Shown in pieces: positions 22,878-34,875 of a stretch of 64,000 nucleotides of DNA; positions within the stretch are counted from its first letter, which is position 1; each line of letters opens with the position of its first letter. Source of the stretch: Neonectria sp. B-13. Taxonomy: Eukaryota > Ascomycota > Sordariomycetes > Hypocreales > Nectriaceae. The translations under genes were made by a program, and so were the position numbers. Under the pieces are notes generated by a model, which was not told the DNA's origin, did no database searches, and was given only the letters and a program-made list of their open reading frames with translations. The DNA is taken from positions 2,697,063-2,761,062 of the forward strand of contig NOKP01000002.1 of NCBI GenBank assembly GCA_002682825.1. The letters are read 5' to 3'.

Positions 22878-25345
22878 TTAGTCCGCCTTGGCGTTGTTGC
22901 TTTGTCCCAACAGTCCATCCTTAAGACCCAACGAGTCTTCGCGGGGAAAAAGGTAGCCGCGTGACCGGCGGCCACGACCACGGATCCAAGTGTAGATGCC
23001 GAAGACAACGGCAACGACGACGCCACAGGAGACGAAGGGGCGGTCGACAAAGCTCATCTTGATGTCGAAAAAGAACTTCTCAAACGAAGAGATGGTGTAC
23101 TTGGTCAGAATAGGGTTGGGGCCGTAGACGATCTTGTCGAGCGTCTCCATGATAAAGGTACGGCTGACCATGATGTGGTTGCCGGTCGAGGTGCTGTCCC
23201 AGTATCTTTTCCTCTGTGTGCCGTTAGTTAGTACGTTTTCGAGGGCTTCATGTGGGTTTAGCTTGACTTACGTCTTCCTCGTTGATGATAACACGCTCGC
23301 CATCCTTGACATCGATGCCATAGGTGCTACGGAGCCATCCCGCCCAGAAGACACCATCAACCCAAGCAAAAGCGACTTCCTGGCGGGCGGCAGAGTCCAT
23401 GTCGATCTTAATGGCTTTGGCATTTCGCAAGCCGCGCGAATCACTGCGCTCTTCGGCCTCTTCAATCCGCATCTGCTTCGAATCTCTGAGCTTCGTGCGC
23501 TCAAGCTGGAACTCCTGAACCTGTCGGTCCATCCAGTCGCTAGCCGCATCCTTGAGCTCCCGGATGGAAGTCTTCAGGCGGTCCTCATCGTCACGGTTGA
23601 GAACAGCGAGGGCAACAATCTTGTGCTCCATGATTTGACGGGCGTTGGTAGCGGTCATCTCAGGGACCAGAGGCAACCAGACCGACTTCATCCAGGCAAT
23701 CAAGGTATCAACTTCCCTCATCTCATCCGGAGTGATGGGCGTGTAGTACGTTGGCCGACCCTCTCTCGACACCAAGAATCTAGGCCAGGTGGTGATCTTG
23801 AATCTCGTGTTGAGCTCCGGGTCATTGGTCTTGACAATCTTGCCGCGCCCAATGAGGTTAAGGGGGATCTGCTGAAGCGCCTTAAAGTCCTCGCTGGTGG
23901 TGGCATGATCGTAGAAGTAAACAAAGATGACTTCCTCCTCCTTTTCCATCTCCAGAAGGGTTGCAGCGTCGACATCGAGAATGCCGCCGGCGACAGAGAG
24001 GGCGTTTTCAGCATACTGAACAAAGTCACCGAGACCCCGGAGACCCTTATACTCGGCGCTCTCGGTTCCCTTGAAGAAGCGAATAGTAGGATAGGCACGA
24101 GCATGAACCTGCTTGCAAAGACGGGATTCGGCGTCGCAGTTGACCTCGCCAACATTCAGCTTCCCAGCCATGGTCTTAGCCATCTGCTCCCATGCGGGAG
24201 CCATAGCTCTACAGTGAGAGCACCAGGGGGCGTAGAACTTGATGAACCAAGGATCTTCGGTCGATGTGACAAGCTTCTCAAACGTTTCTGGCGTCAAGGG
24301 GACGCTGACGCCATCCGGGTTGTAAATCTTCGTAGGCTCACTGGGCCTTGTCTTCTTCAGCATCTCTCCGGTGCTAGGCACCTTGAAACCTTCGCCAAAT
24401 GGCTTCTCGATGGCACTGTCCTTGGTCTCCTTGGAAATGGTTTCCTCTTTAGAGGCCTCAGTTGTCGCCTCTTTGGGGGTGTCACTTGCCTCGTCTTTTG
24501 TCGACTTCTCAGCCTCGTCTGACTTGGCGGGCTGCTCAGACTTGTCGGATCCGTCGGGGGTTTCGGGCTTTTCGGTGATATCATCCAGAGACTTTTCAGG
24601 AACCTTCTTTTCCGTGACTTCCTTCTCAGTCGTCTCCGTCTCAGTCGCCTTCGCGTCCTCCTTAGCCTTCTTTTCGGCAGCCTCCTTCTCCTTCCTTTCG
24701 GCCTCCATTTTCTTGTAGGCCTCCTTTGCGACCTTCTTCTTTTCAGCCGCGTTCTCGTCCCTAACTTCGGGCAGCTCAAGGGTCGTTGGTCTGGAGCCGG
24801 GCTTGACCTTCTCCAGAGCCTTCTCAATGGCAGTGCTCAGAACCGTGGCGTTCTTGACACCCCTCATGCTCTCGAAGACAGCGCCGTCTTCGTAAATGAT
24901 ACTTGTCGGGTAGGATTGCACAGAGTGATCCATGCATAGGTCATAGTAGGCAACACAGTTGATGGTGGCGAACCGGAAGCCGTAGTAAGCCAAGAACGTT
25001 GCGTCGTCAGCATCGGCCGCAACGGGCTTCGAAGTATAGTAGAACTCATAAATGGATTGGAAAGTGGGAGCAAAGTCGATACAGTGAGGGCAATACGGGC
25101 TAGCCATGGATCAGCATGAGGTCAGGGTCGTGTAGTTTGAGGCCGTACCTATAGTGCTTCACGAAGATGTACTTGGTCTTGGCAATCTCCTCCGCCCAGT
25201 TATTGGGGGTCAGCTCCAAGAGCGGGGGCACTCTGATCGCGTTGTAGTAGGTGGCCTCTTTCGTATTGTCTTCCTCCTCGGGCATCAGCTGGGCACTCGC
25301 GAGAGCCACAGCGCCGGTGAGGAGGGCGAGGGGGGAGAGACGCAT
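22878..25345 (-). CDS. Membrane-anchored protein disulfide isomerase-like protein (two thioredoxin domains)
   Basis: Exons 25345-25149, 25099-23272 and 23213-22878 encode 786 residues. The 49-bp first intron joins FVKHY to S-PYCPHC and completes the first active site, Cys69-Pro-His-Cys72. A signal peptide (residues 1-19, ASA-Q cleavage) precedes it. Residues 178-298 are a Lys/Glu-rich low-complexity linker. A second thioredoxin domain has the active site WCSHC (Cys359, Cys362) and the cis-Pro segment ARAYPTIRFF. A third, redox-inactive thioredoxin-like region follows. A membrane helix (about 735-752, VSCGVVVAVVFGIYTWI) and a basic tail (RGRGRRSRG) lie near the C-terminus. This layout resembles ER TMX/Eps1-type oxidoreductases, which fold or retain secretory proteins. 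The tail lacks a KDEL-like or obvious KKXX signal. CSHC and CPHC are atypical next to the classical CGHC. Confidence 0.88.
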
Positions 25346-26291
25346 GACGGGCAAGGTGCACCTCGAAGGCGCAAGGATCTCGGGTGGACAACCGGTCAGC
25401 GGTAGGAGGTTTGCGAGCGCGAACGAGATAAAACACGTCAATCGAGGTATGCGAAGTATTTCGGGTCGTCGGTTCGTCGGAGGTAGGTCGAAAGAATGCT
25501 AGATTGAAGAAGTGCGATGGATGGTAATGCTGTGTGATGGTGGTGGGCGCGTGGCCGATCACCTGCCAGAAAGGAGGATGGTACTACCACGGCACGAGCA
25601 TAAAATAGAGCAAGGAGTGTAAGACAGAAAAAAATGCGCACACTTCGCGCAAGTTCGTCGACGAGAATGGGCAAAAGAAGAGCAGTGAATAGTCTCAAGA
25701 ATGCAGTGAAAGCGGAAAAGACGACGCTCAGGAGAAGAGGCCAAGCTGGGGGTCCTGTGTCAAGATCCGGTCAGACTGGGTCTGGGCTTCCACGCCACGC
25801 AATGCCAGGCGCCTCAACACGCCACAAGACCCCACGGCTCAGCCACATCTACCTTCCTCCAAGCTCACCTTATCAGCTTACTAGTATCTAGTAGGTACTT
25901 AGATAATCTATTTAGCGCCCCCGTTTTGGGAGGCAGCAGCATCCTTGTCCATCCGCTCCCTCCTTCAACGTCCTAACTGCCCAGAACACCAGGCAGCCAC
26001 GACTTTCTGGATTACAAGAAATCCTGTCACGTACAAACACGGATCAGCAAGTTCACTTTTCTGACTTCATCACATATCAAAGTGAGCTTCATCCAAGGTC
26101 AATTAGCCTCGTCAATTCCCCCCTCGGTTGCTTTCCTCCCGAGGGCCACAACCTCCTGTCGTGTCCCAGACTTTCGGAGAACAAACCACAACCCGAATTT
26201 CCGTAACGTCCCACAACCGGAGAGGACCAGTTCAGAGTGCACTTTTCTTATTCAGTGGATGGAGTGAATACGAATCCTTTCCTAGGACGCA
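25346..26291. other. Divergent intergenic region, PDI-like gene / TDP1
   Basis: About 950 bp between divergent start codons, expected to carry both promoters. No coding potential beyond short frames. Confidence 0.5.
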
Positions 26292-28059
26292 ATGGTCGAT
26301 CTATCTGAAAGCAGTCCTCTTGAAATAATGGAGCGACCTCACAAACGTCAACGAGTCGAGGAGCAAGAATTCGAAGGACCGGAGTCATTGAAGCGGCCTA
26401 TCAGCCCTCCTAAGAAGAAACGCGCAAATGCATCCGTCATCAGTTCACCATGGCAGCTCACTTGGATTCGAGACCTCCCAGAGGAACTAAACCGTAATGC
26501 GGTTACTCTGAAAGACCTTCTCGGTGACCCTCTAATCTCGCAATGCTGGGAGTTCAACTACCTGCATGACATACACTTTTTGATGGATGCGTTTGATCCT
26601 GACACAAAACATCTCGTCGACGTTCATGTAATTCACGGCTTCTGGAAACATGAAGACTCCAGCCGTGTGAAATTGCAGGTAGGCTATCCTTTTCTTTCTC
26701 GGAACGGTTGGCAATGCCCCTTATTATCGAAATATCTCGTTTGCTACAGACATACAACCAGCCACCATTTCAATGCAGAATTCTGAGTTGAAGTTGTCGG
26801 GGCTGACATGTTTTAGCAAACCGCGGCCGAGTTCGACAATGTTCAACTCCATGTTGCTCCGATGCCTGAAATGTTTGGCACGCACCATTCCAAAATGCTC
26901 ATTTTGTTTCGTCATGATGACACCGCTCAAGTCATCATCCATACTGCCAACATGATTCCCAGGGACTGGACTAACTTGACCAATGCTGTCTGGAAATCTC
27001 CATTGCTCCCCAAAATCTCCGAGCCGGACAATGCGGTTCCAAATACAGAACACCCTGTCGGAAGTGGACAGCGCTTCAAAGTAGATTTGTTGAGTTACTT
27101 GAGATCATATGACCGGCGCAGAATCACATGTAAAATCCTGGCTGACCAACTCACCGGCTTCGATTTTGGGAGCATCAAAGCATCTCTGATAGCCAGTGTA
27201 CCTGGGAGGCATGAGCTACATGACACGACTCAAACAGGGTGGGGATGGTCGGCTCTAAAACGATCTCTGCAATGCGTCCCTTCCCAGTCTCCGGATGAGT
27301 CAGAAGTTGTTGTTCAGATATCCTCCATCGCAACCCTTGGGGCAAAGGACGATTGGTTACAGAAGACGTTATTCGGGCCACTGTCCCGGTGCCGAAACCA
27401 AAGTCTTGCTCGGCCAAAGTTCAAGGTCGTTTACCCAACGGCAGACGAGATCCGGCGGTCACTGGACGGATACGCATCTGGGGCGTCGATTCACACAAAA
27501 GTTCAGTCATCCCAGCAAGCGAAGCAACTCGAATACCTGAGGCCCATTTTCCACCATTGGGCGAATGATTCCCCAAATGGGAAGAGTAAGCTATCACATT
27601 GCAGAAACATGATAACCGAGACGCTGACTGTATAAAGAATTGGTCGACAACGCCCCAACCCAAGACGGTGGGCGACAGCGTGCGGCACCACACATTAAGA
27701 CGTACATCAGATACAACAACAGAAACACCGTCGACTGGGCTCTGCTTACATCTGCCAACCTCTCGAAACAAGCCTGGGGCGATGCAGCGACCGCCAATGG
27801 GGAGGTTAGAATTGCCTCTTGGGAGATTGGAGTTATGGTGTGGCCCGAGCTGCTGGACAAGAATGCCATCATGGTGGGGGCCTTCAAGACGGACGAGCCG
27901 CAGGTCGTACAGGGGGGACAGGAGGATGCAAGACCGATAATCGGAGTAAGAATCCCGTACAACACACCATTACAGCAGTACGGAAGCCAAGAAATACCCT
28001 GGGTTCCGTCAATGGCTCACAGTGAGCCAGACTGGATGGGCCAGGCGTGGGCTGTTTAG
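26292..28059 (+). CDS. TDP1: Tyrosyl-DNA phosphodiesterase 1
   Basis: Exons 26292-26678, 26817-27585 and 27638-28059 encode 525 residues (introns 138 and 52 bp). The two HKN catalytic motifs of the phospholipase D superfamily are intact. The first is HHSKM with His153 and Lys155, completed by Asn174 in VIIHTANMIPRDW. The second is HIKTYIRYNN with His404 and Lys406, and Asn426 in LLTSANLSKQAWG. The short basic N-terminal tail (KRQRVEE, KKKRAN) suggests nuclear import. Tdp1 hydrolyses the 3'-phosphotyrosyl bond left by trapped topoisomerase I, and related 3' lesions. The start at 26292 is the first in-frame ATG; a second ATG at 26328 is possible because the intervening residues are not conserved. 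It shares its upstream region with the PDI-like gene and is followed in the same direction by a MATE gene. Confidence 0.93.
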
Positions 28060-28846
28060 GACAGGAGCGACAGCAATCGCCATGCTCCGTGCGGACGGCA
28101 GCGGTACTGATAATCAATTGCCCAATGGTATCATCGGAGATTTCACTTGTCAAAGAGCCGCGCTCTTATCTGACAATGCAAGCTAAGAACTACCGAAGTC
28201 AATGCTCCGCCGTAGCAGAGACGGGATCCAGACAGTCGCGAACGATCCACCCCCGCATGCTCCCACGGAGATCTACGCCAAGTACAGAGTAGTTACGGAG
28301 AAGGCAAATCATGTTCGGCGGTCGGCGTTCGGCGACGATTGAGCTAGTCGCTTGGCTAACTGTTACGGCTAGGCGAAATCGACCCTGAATGCGGATTGCG
28401 CGCGTAAGCTTTTGTCAACGAACCAGTGGAGGAGTGACTCAATCGCCGGGCCGAGGTGGCGACAACTCCACCTGCAGAGTCTCGCCAAAGGGCGCGCTTT
28501 TTGCTTTGGTTGGCGGTTTACCCCCGGCTCAAGGCCAAAGGTCGTGCCATGTTTAAAGGCGCCATGTCCTGGTCGTCCTCGTGCCCGGCCGAGACAGATA
28601 CCATCACCACAACCATTGGACATTCATCTGATCAGTCAATCGATGCAGTTTTGCTGCTTTCGCCTTCCCCATACTCCACTGTGAAGCCCCAATCGCCTGA
28701 CCCGGGGACGTTTTGCACTTTAAGTCGGTGGCGTTCTCCCAACCTCAAGTCGGGGTTTACTTCCAAGACTCAGCGTCTGCAGGAAACACGCATCTTGAAC
28801 AGACTTTGCAGCACCTTTGACTCTGCCAATTCGGCCGTTTTGCACA
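28060..28846. other. Intergenic between TDP1 and the MATE gene
   Basis: No gene supported. An open frame starting near 28456 in another phase overlaps the MATE start but has no family match. Likely TDP1 3' flank plus the MATE promoter. Confidence 0.5.
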
Positions 28847-30994
28847 ATGGTGAAGCCTCAGCTAATTTCGTCGTCACCTCACGGCACTCGCTCGGTGCTG
28901 GGATCGTCCTGGCGGAGCGGATCGCCGCTTGCGGAGCAGTCCCTCGCCAGAGATATTGCCGAGTGCTCAGACGACGATGTCACGGACACAGCCATCGACG
29001 ACCTCTCTGAGTCGGAATATGAGACTTTCCCTCCCATGTATCGCCGAGCAAGTGGCGTCGCGTTCGGCGGGTCGAGGCCTGTCCTCAACCCCCAGACCTT
29101 CGACGAGCCGGCCATGACTCCCCTCGAGAGGAAGCAGTCCCGCAACGCAGAACGCAGCCTTCTCCGGGATAACCACGTCTTGCCCCCCAAGCACCCTCAT
29201 CGCAAAAACACATTCTTTTCCCGAGTGTACCGTTCCCTGTTCAGCACCAAAGTGCCACAGCCGCAGGACGAGGAGAGGCCTGCAATCGTCGTTGGGACCT
29301 CGAGTGAAACCTCACCGCTCTTGGCTTCTACCAACAGCGCCGCGTCCAGCTCATCCGATGGCGGTTTGAACGAAACCTGGGGGCAGGCCGTTGCGGAACA
29401 CCGAATCCGCACGACATGGCAGCGTGAAACCAAGACTATTGTGGCCTATTCGACGCCCCTCATCATCACCTTTCTCCTCCAGTACTCCATCAATGTCACA
29501 AGTATCTTCGCCGTTGGCCGTATCGGCAAGATTGAACTCGGTGCCGTCTCATGTAAGTGGCCCGCTCCAGTCTCCTTGTCAACTTCTTCCCCATAAAGTC
29601 GTTGTACGAAAAGGCATGTCCGTGTGTACATGCATATGTGCGTACCTAGACTAACAGAGCCTCAGTGGCCAACATGTCTGCTGCCATTACCTGTTTGGCC
29701 CCGTTCCAAGGCCTCGCCACCAGCCTCGACACGCTCTGTGCCCAAGCTTATGGCTCCGGCCACAAGCACCTCGTAGGATTGCAGTTCCAGCGCATGACAT
29801 GTTTTCTGTTCTGCCTCAGCGTTCCAGTCGCTGTGCTCTGGTACCACGCTGAGGGCATCCTCTATCTCATAGTCCCCGAGCCCGAATCTGCCCGTCTCGC
29901 CGGCCTGTACCTCCGCGTCATGATCTTCAGCATCCCCGGCTTCATCCTCTTCGAGGGCGGCAAGCGATTCACCCAGGCCCAGGGCCTCTTCCATGCCACG
30001 ACTTGGGTCCTCATCATCGTCGCTCCTTTCAACGTCTTCCTGAGCTGGTTCCTCGTTTGGCACCTCGAATTGGGCTTCGTTGGTGCACCCATCGCCGTAG
30101 CCATCACCGAGAACCTTCTTCCCGTCTTTCTCTTCCTCTACATCCGCTTCATCGACGGCCACCAGTGCTGGGGAGGATTCAGCCGTCGCGCCTTGAGCAA
30201 CTGGTGGGTCATGATCCGCCTGGCTCTACCCGGCATGATCATGGTCGAGGCCGAGTGGCTGGCGTTTGAGATCATGACACTCATGTCAAGCCGCTTTGGG
30301 TCCGAATACCTTGCTGCGCAGAGCGTGCTTGCCACGGTCACGACCATCTCATACCAGATTCCTTTCCCCATGTCCATTGCTGCGTCCACGCGAATCGCCA
30401 ACCTCATTGGAGCCGGTCTTGTTGATGCTGCCAAGACCACTGGCATAGTAGTAAGTCGACCTTCGGGTGAAATCCCACTTCGATTCTCCGGGCCAGTACT
30501 AATAATTTGTGATTGCTAGGCCTTCGCCGCAGCCTGCGTCATCGGCATGTTCAACCTCGCCCTCTATGGCAGCCTACGCTACTACATTCCTCTCCTTTTC
30601 ACCACGGATCCCGAGGTTATTGAGCTCGTCGCCACAGTCATCCCCATCGTTGCCGTCATGCAAGTCTTCGACGGCCTAGCCGCCGGTGCGGGCGGCATTC
30701 TTCGCGGTATCGGCAAGCAGGCCATGGGCGGACCCGCCAACCTCTTCGCCTACTACGCTATTTCACTGCCGTTATCGCTGGGCCTTGCGTTTGGGCTCGA
30801 CTGGCGTCTGTCAGGTCTGTGGATCGGTGTCACTGTGGGAACTATAGCGTAAGTTGCGAGACAGAGAACCTAGTCGAATTTATACGCGAGGTGCTAACCT
30901 GTGTAGGGTCTCATTGATTGAGTACATTTACCTGACCAAGGTCAATTGGCACAACGCAGCTGTAGAAGCGGCAACCAGAAATGCGACAGCTTAA
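28847..30994 (+). CDS. MATE family multidrug/organic cation exporter
   Basis: Four exons (28847-29552, 29666-30450, 30520-30848, 30907-30994) encode 635 residues. Introns are 113, 69 and 58 bp. A hydrophilic N-terminal tail of about 205 residues, rich in Ser and acidic residues, is followed by the MATE fold of about twelve helices. Markers are TPLIITFLLQYSINVTSIFAVGRIG, LANMSAAITCLAPFQGLATSLDTLCAQAYGSG (the conserved QA-GSG stretch), FEGGKRFTQAQGLF, ALPGMIMVEAEWLAFEIM and FDGLAAGAGGILRGIGKQ. Family members expel drugs or cations in exchange for H+ or Na+. The substrate here is unknown. The long tail is typical of fungal members such as yeast YDR338C. The first ATG compatible with the frame and a short leader was used. 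The gene ends 620 bp from the convergent ARP9 stop. Confidence 0.92.
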
Positions 30995-31614
30995 ACGACG
31001 GGTCTGATTTGCTAGGGCGTTGACAACAAGTCCCGTATTTTTCTTTGCTCTTGGGGCTTGATTTGCGGTTGTCTATGGATGACTATGTGAAACATTACCA
31101 GCTTGGCGTTGAGGGTTTAAAAATGAGAATCCTAGAGCGATGATTTATCCATGTTGTATCTACTCATTAGATAGCTATTGTTCAACTGAACAAGTGCTCT
31201 CTTCCCTTCCTCAGCAGTGTGCAATCCGCCTAATACTTTGACGAAGCTGCCAGAAACACACAGCTGGAAATGGTTCCTTCATCACGTCGATCTCATTCCA
31301 AGGACTAGGAGGGATATCATACAAGACAACCATAGCTTCTATACTATTACACCCGGCTGGCTGTTCTCTCCTCCCGCTTCCATTCATCCACCTTGGGGCA
31401 AACCCAACACTAACCCGCAGGGTCCCAGGCTGTCCCAGCCGGGTCTTGGGATTTACATCCTCCGCTTAGCTTCGAGCATCTTTGCGTCTTTCTTTTGAGC
31501 GTCTCCATTCCAAATTCGCTGGCCCGAAAACTCCGAGTCCTCATCTCAAGCCGGTATAAAATAAAAAAACCAAGCAAAACCAAAACCGAAAAGCAGAGCA
31601 GGATCGTGCTTCGT
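30995..31614. other. Convergent 3' intergenic region, MATE / ARP9
   Basis: No gene seen. AT-richer than the flanking coding DNA, as expected for 3' flanks. Confidence 0.5.
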
Positions 31615-34143
31615 TTAGCCGAGCATGGAGTGGGTGCGAATGCCCTTGGGGCCCAACTCGCTGTTGACGTGTTAGTATCGTGACGCTTTGTGGACAGGGG
31701 CAGATGGGATGGGTGGAGCTTACTTGTAGTCGACCCTGCTCAGGCTCATGAGCCTCTGTGCCTCGATGGACTGGGCATCCATGTTGGTGTGCAGACAGAA
31801 GGCAATGCGAGCCGCGACCTGGGCTCCGAGGAACATGGACTCCTCGAAGCCGTTCTTGGTCCACTCGGCCAGGTACGTCGGCAGGTTGGCCGTCTTGATG
31901 CTCGTAGGCGTCTGGCTGTGGAAGTGGTGCCCGACAGCGGGGCCGCCAGCCTCGGATCCGGCCTGGGGCGTGGCGACGGCGGTGTTGCCGGCAGCGGCGT
32001 TGGCGGTCGTGGCGGCCTGGAGGAGCGGGTTCACGCCGCTCGACGGCAGCTGATGGGGCACGCCGGTGAAGGATCCCGTAGGCGTCTGCGAGCCGGTGCC
32101 GGTCGGCGTGGCCACGTTGGAGGGCAGCTCCGAGGTGAATATGGTGGCAGTGGAGGGGGAGATGAGATAGCGGGCGGTCAGCGTCTGGATGATGTTCTCC
32201 TTGAGGCCGCGCAGCCGCGAGCCGTTGCCGACGAAGACCAGGTTTTCCCAGCACGCCGGGCGCATGTACATGTCGTCGATGCTTTGGATGGTGCGGTAGA
32301 TGGTGGTGACGATGCGGTCGATCTCGGCCCGTTCGGCAAACTTGAAGCGCTCCAGGCCGACCTCGATGTCCCGACGGATGCGTTTGGGTCTCTTCTCGGT
32401 CTTCTCAGGGGCCTCGTTGGTGCTGGCAATGGCGGTCGTCGGAGCAGCCTCAGTTTTCTCTTCAGGCTTGGCTTCGGGCTTGTTCTCCGTGGCCTCTGCT
32501 GGATTGGGAGCCTCCTTTGCAGCGGCACCATCTGCCGGAGGAGCACCGACGCCGGTAGTTTCGCCTTCCTTATTCTCGCCATTTGTGCCGTTCCCAGTAA
32601 CTTCCTTCTCCTTGGGCGGCAGAGGTACGTCCTCGAGGATGACCTCTTCAAAGAAGAAGATGTTGTGCGTTTTCTTCGCGTTGGGCAGCCGTGGGGGCTT
32701 GTTCGCGCCCGCATCGGCATCCTTATCGCCCTTGGCCTTCCTCCCGGGCTTGCTCTTCTCCTTCTCCTTCTTCGCGAGGAACTCCTTGGTCTGACCGGTG
32801 GTAACGATCGCGGCCACATCCAACACGCCCTCATCTTCAGCGGTGCCATTGGAAGGCTCGCCCTCATCCAGGGGTTTGTTTGCTTCGAGGGCCCCAGCCA
32901 CTTCGGGGGCGGGAATGACCAGCACTCCAGAGGTGTTATGCACAGGCAACTCCATGAGGTTGGCCGCTGTACCAACGTACGGCAGCACCTCGCAGATGGA
33001 ACTCTTCTTCAACTGCTCCGCCATGTCGTGGCTGAACCCCTTCCCGTCCAGCAACCTGAGCAGGCTCTGGGTGAAGAATTCTCCGCCGCTGATCTGCCCT
33101 CGAAGACCGGCCTGGCTCGACGCGCTGACCTCCATGTGGTTCGCAACACGGCCGTCGTGAATCGCCGTCACATCGACCTTCTGATAGCCAATATCCACCA
33201 CAGTCATGTTGGGCCACTTCAGTCCGTACTGGGTGGCGATGCCGCTGTGAATTACACAAAGGGCGGGGGTGCGTGTGTTCTCGAAGATGTATCGCGCAAT
33301 AGTCTCGCAGTCGGGGCGCGTCCATTGCGGCGAGGCCATGAGCATGATGGGGGTGTTGTGGTATGTGGTGGTCAAGAGGCCGTGGACGTGGTCGAGGAAG
33401 GCCAGGAAAGCCGGCATGTTGACAATGCGACCAGCTACGATGCGCAATTAGTCTCGGGTCCTGCAAGCATCTCAAGGGTATCACCGTCTATCGCAATCGG
33501 TCCAACCACCAGCCAGGAAGTAGATCATACCTTGAATCGGGTAGACGGCGCCCTCGTCCTCGTCTATATCTTCCACCCACTCCTCCTCCTCCCGGCCGTT
33601 CACCACCTTTATGCGCTTCGCCCTATAGTAAGGGGCCCATTGGTCGCCGTCCTTGAACATCCTGGTCTGCATGCGACGCGCGGGAAGGGTCAGCTCGCTG
33701 CAGCCCAGCTGGGCCATGGTGGTGCGGCTGCCAGGGCAGATGATGAGGACCTGCTCCTCGCGCCATTTGCCCGTGGTGCCCGACATACTGAAGAGCCTTC
33801 TGCGGATGGAGCTCTTTCCGGAGGTGTGCGATTTCGGGATGGAGATGCGGGTTCGGAAGTCGTCGAAAATGGGGCCTCGCGTTGGTGGTGTTGCTCCTGG
33901 TGTTGCTCCTGGTGTTGCTCCGGCTGCTGCTACTGCACGCTTGCTGCGTCGCGATGGTGTTGGCGAAGCTTGGGAATCTTTGCGCGCGCGGCGGCGTAGC
34001 GTGGATGTGGCGCTTCGATCCTCTGTGGCTGGGGTGGTGGTGGTGGTGGTGGTGGTAGTGGTGGCTGGAGCTCGAGTGGAGGAAGGGGTGCCGATCACGT
34101 GAGCATCTGTCCCACGTCCATGATTCGCGGTAACCTTTGTCAT
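31615..34143 (-). CDS. ARP9: Actin-related protein 9 (SWI/SNF and RSC subunit)
   Basis: Exons 34143-33531, 33434-31724 and 31660-31615 encode 789 residues. The first join gives VYPIQ-AGRIVNMPAF. The 63-bp last intron (GTAAGC...CAACAG) replaces an apparent terminal Lys with NELGPKGIRTHSML. The order of blocks matches yeast Arp9: EEQVLIICPGSRTTMAQLGCSE, then ASPQWTRPDCETIARYIFE, then SSICEVLPYV, then GVLDVAAIVTTGQTKEFL, and finally LPTYLAEWTKNGFEESMFLGAQVAARI. Arp9 pairs with Arp7 or equivalents on the HSA helix of the remodeller ATPase. Actin ATP-binding residues are poorly conserved, as usual for Arp9. The protein is much longer than yeast Arp9 (467) because of a Thr/Ala/Pro-rich N-terminus, a charged insert (about 405-550) and a Pro/Thr-rich insert near the C-terminus. 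A run of Thr from a GGT/ACC microsatellite lies near residue 30. Confidence 0.88.
33887..33922. repeat. 12-bp tandem repeat, three units
   Basis: Three head-to-tail copies of a GGTGTTGCTCCT unit (the last with one change) lie in ARP9 exon 1. In the protein they give GATPGATPGATP. Confidence 0.85.
34033..34064. repeat. GGT/ACC trinucleotide microsatellite
   Basis: About ten GGT-type triplets with small interruptions, in frame within ARP9 exon 1, encode a Thr run near residues 28-38 of the protein. Confidence 0.85.
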
Positions 34144-34875
34144 CGTCGGTACCTAATGGATGGATCGTGTATTAACGTTAAAGATTGTTGTCTTGCTTCA
34201 GCTGGATTTGTTGTAAGTGTTCTGGCCTGTGGAAAAGGAGCAGCAGGACTTGAGCGAACAGATGGATCCGAACCAAGAATTCGGTCTCGTCTCTTTTTTC
34301 CGTCGAATCTTTGTCAACCAAACTTGACACCCGCTGCCAGCTGCCTGACACTGCTCAGCACTTCTAAGTGGGAACGTCGATTACAACGAACACTCTCACA
34401 TCAAACCCGGAGTGAATCATGCCCCTTTCCCTCAGTTTCCACTGAAACTAAACATCCAAGACATCAAGAGCTTGGAAGAACCTCAGACGTTCAATGCAGC
34501 TGCCTGAGACCTTCACCCTGCACGTCACCGTGGTGGGTCTGCGCACGCCCAGCTTCCTCCCAACAACAAACTTCCTCCCTACCACTCTCTTCTTGAACAA
34601 AGACACCTTGCACCGGAACTTGAAAGTGGCGAATTTAACAGCCTTTAAATGGCGTCCCGCCGCATCTTTCTTGAACCTCCGTTTGGCATCCCAAAGGCAT
34701 TGAAACTTCCTAGTCCCGTCTCCGTCTAGAGCGGACGGTATCCACAAGGAACCCGGACAATGAGCACCTAACACCCAACAACGCCTACGTCCTCCGACTA
34801 CGTCCTCAGAGCACAAATATGATATGGGCTTCAAACTTCAAAGGAAAATAGTTTAACATCGAAAGACTCACAACC
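34144..34875. other. Divergent intergenic region, ARP9 / DUF2293 gene
   Basis: About 730 bp between divergent start codons. It contains a pyrimidine-rich stretch around 34500-34640 that keeps short frames open on both strands. No gene supported. Confidence 0.5.

Noticed and set aside
23134..24522. A plus-strand frame of 462 codons antisense to the PDI-like gene
   Set aside because: Shadow of a GC-rich coding strand; no family similarity and no splice logic.
31690..33999. A plus-strand open frame of 769 codons antisense to ARP9
   Set aside because: It crosses the ARP9 intron and mirrors GC-rich ARP9 codons. Its product is Gly/Leu/Val low-complexity without domains. ARP9 homology on the other strand is clear.
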